This document shows, piece after piece, positions 63,858-64,000 of a DNA stretch of 64,000 nucleotides (its first letter is position 1; the number at the start of each line of letters is the position of its first letter). The stretch covers positions 1 through 64,000 of the forward strand of contig NZ_JADOBG010000007.1 of the NCBI RefSeq assembly GCF_016786215.1, written 5' to 3'. The notes below the pieces were generated by a model. It searched no databases and was not told where the DNA came from. It saw only the letters and a list, made by a program, of their open reading frames with translations. Made by a program: the position numbers and the translations under genes. The DNA comes from Legionella bononiensis (GTDB lineage Bacteria; Pseudomonadota; Gammaproteobacteria; Legionellales; Legionellaceae).

Positions 63858-64000
63858 CGAAACAATTAATCTGTAGGTGCAATTCTCAGATTGAATATTA
63901 AACATTAAATCACGACAATTAATTTGTTGACTGGAATCTTGAAAACAAACTGAATGCAGCTATATTTTTTAAATATTAATAATTTAAGTCCAGAAACAGA

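Noticed and set aside
1-64000. tRNA, rRNA or riboswitch genes
   Set aside because: I looked through the intergenic gaps for cloverleaf or known riboswitch cores and recognised none; a covariance-model scan would be needed to exclude small RNAs.

Overview
The window looks like chromosome from a Legionella species, probably not L. pneumophila itself. The evidence is a low-GC gammaproteobacterial gene set with a pilB-pilC-pilD operon, an lssB/lssD type I secretion pair near a DedA-PAP2-LssY_C gene, two small LuxR-type regulators with only a C-terminal HTH, and many large lineage-specific proteins of the kind that are often Dot/Icm effectors (ankyrin repeats, a Cys-His-Asp protease-like protein, coiled coils with membrane hairpins). 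Species cannot be settled from the sequence alone.

Layout. 1-5.9 kb: a MITE-like inverted-repeat element, a 19-bp tandem repeat, a copper-type P1B ATPase, a CNNM/CorC-type CBS membrane protein, an alpha/beta hydrolase and a repeat array. 5.9-17.1 kb: accessory genes, including a protease-like protein, a LuxR regulator, an ankyrin protein, a DASS transporter, tag, an MscS channel, a DUF1810 protein and a coiled-coil membrane protein. 17.3-29.4 kb: a peptide deformylase with a signal-peptide-like N-terminus, multi-pass membrane proteins, a cupin, a TTC38-like TPR protein, a PAS-PAS-PAS-HD-GYP protein, a VanX-type dipeptidase, dbpA, a GNAT acetyltransferase, a SnoaL-like protein and a second LuxR regulator. 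29.4-30.4 kb: a dense cluster of tandem, palindromic and direct repeats. 30.4-36.4 kb: pilD/pilC/pilB divergent from a methyltransferase, a DUF1820 gene and a hypoxanthine phosphoribosyltransferase gene. 36.6-52.5 kb: an island-like accessory block. 52.8-63.8 kb: lssD, lssB, a YkuD L,D-transpeptidase, a membrane protein, the DedA-PAP2-LssY_C fusion, then lipB, ybeD, dat and dacA, with rlpA divergent.

The most unusual content is a co-directional four-gene set at 42.6-49.4 kb: a zinc-ribbon threonine-synthase-like PLP enzyme, a PduX-like GHMP kinase overlapping it, a DAO-family flavoenzyme, and a complete carboxylic acid reductase-type enzyme (adenylation, carrier, NAD(P)H thioester reductase). 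No cobalamin or threonine-biosynthesis genes lie around it. Together they look like an undescribed small-molecule pathway: phosphorylate a hydroxy amino acid, displace or eliminate the phosphate, oxidise an amine, and reduce a carboxylate to an aldehyde. It is flanked by large unknown proteins (36.6, 49.5 and 51.3 kb) that may be effectors.

The cell-envelope genes on the right form a coherent set. dacA, dat, ybeD, lipB and the DedA-PAP2-LssY_C gene are packed within a few bases of each other and probably share a transcript. The lss genes follow on the same strand after modest gaps.
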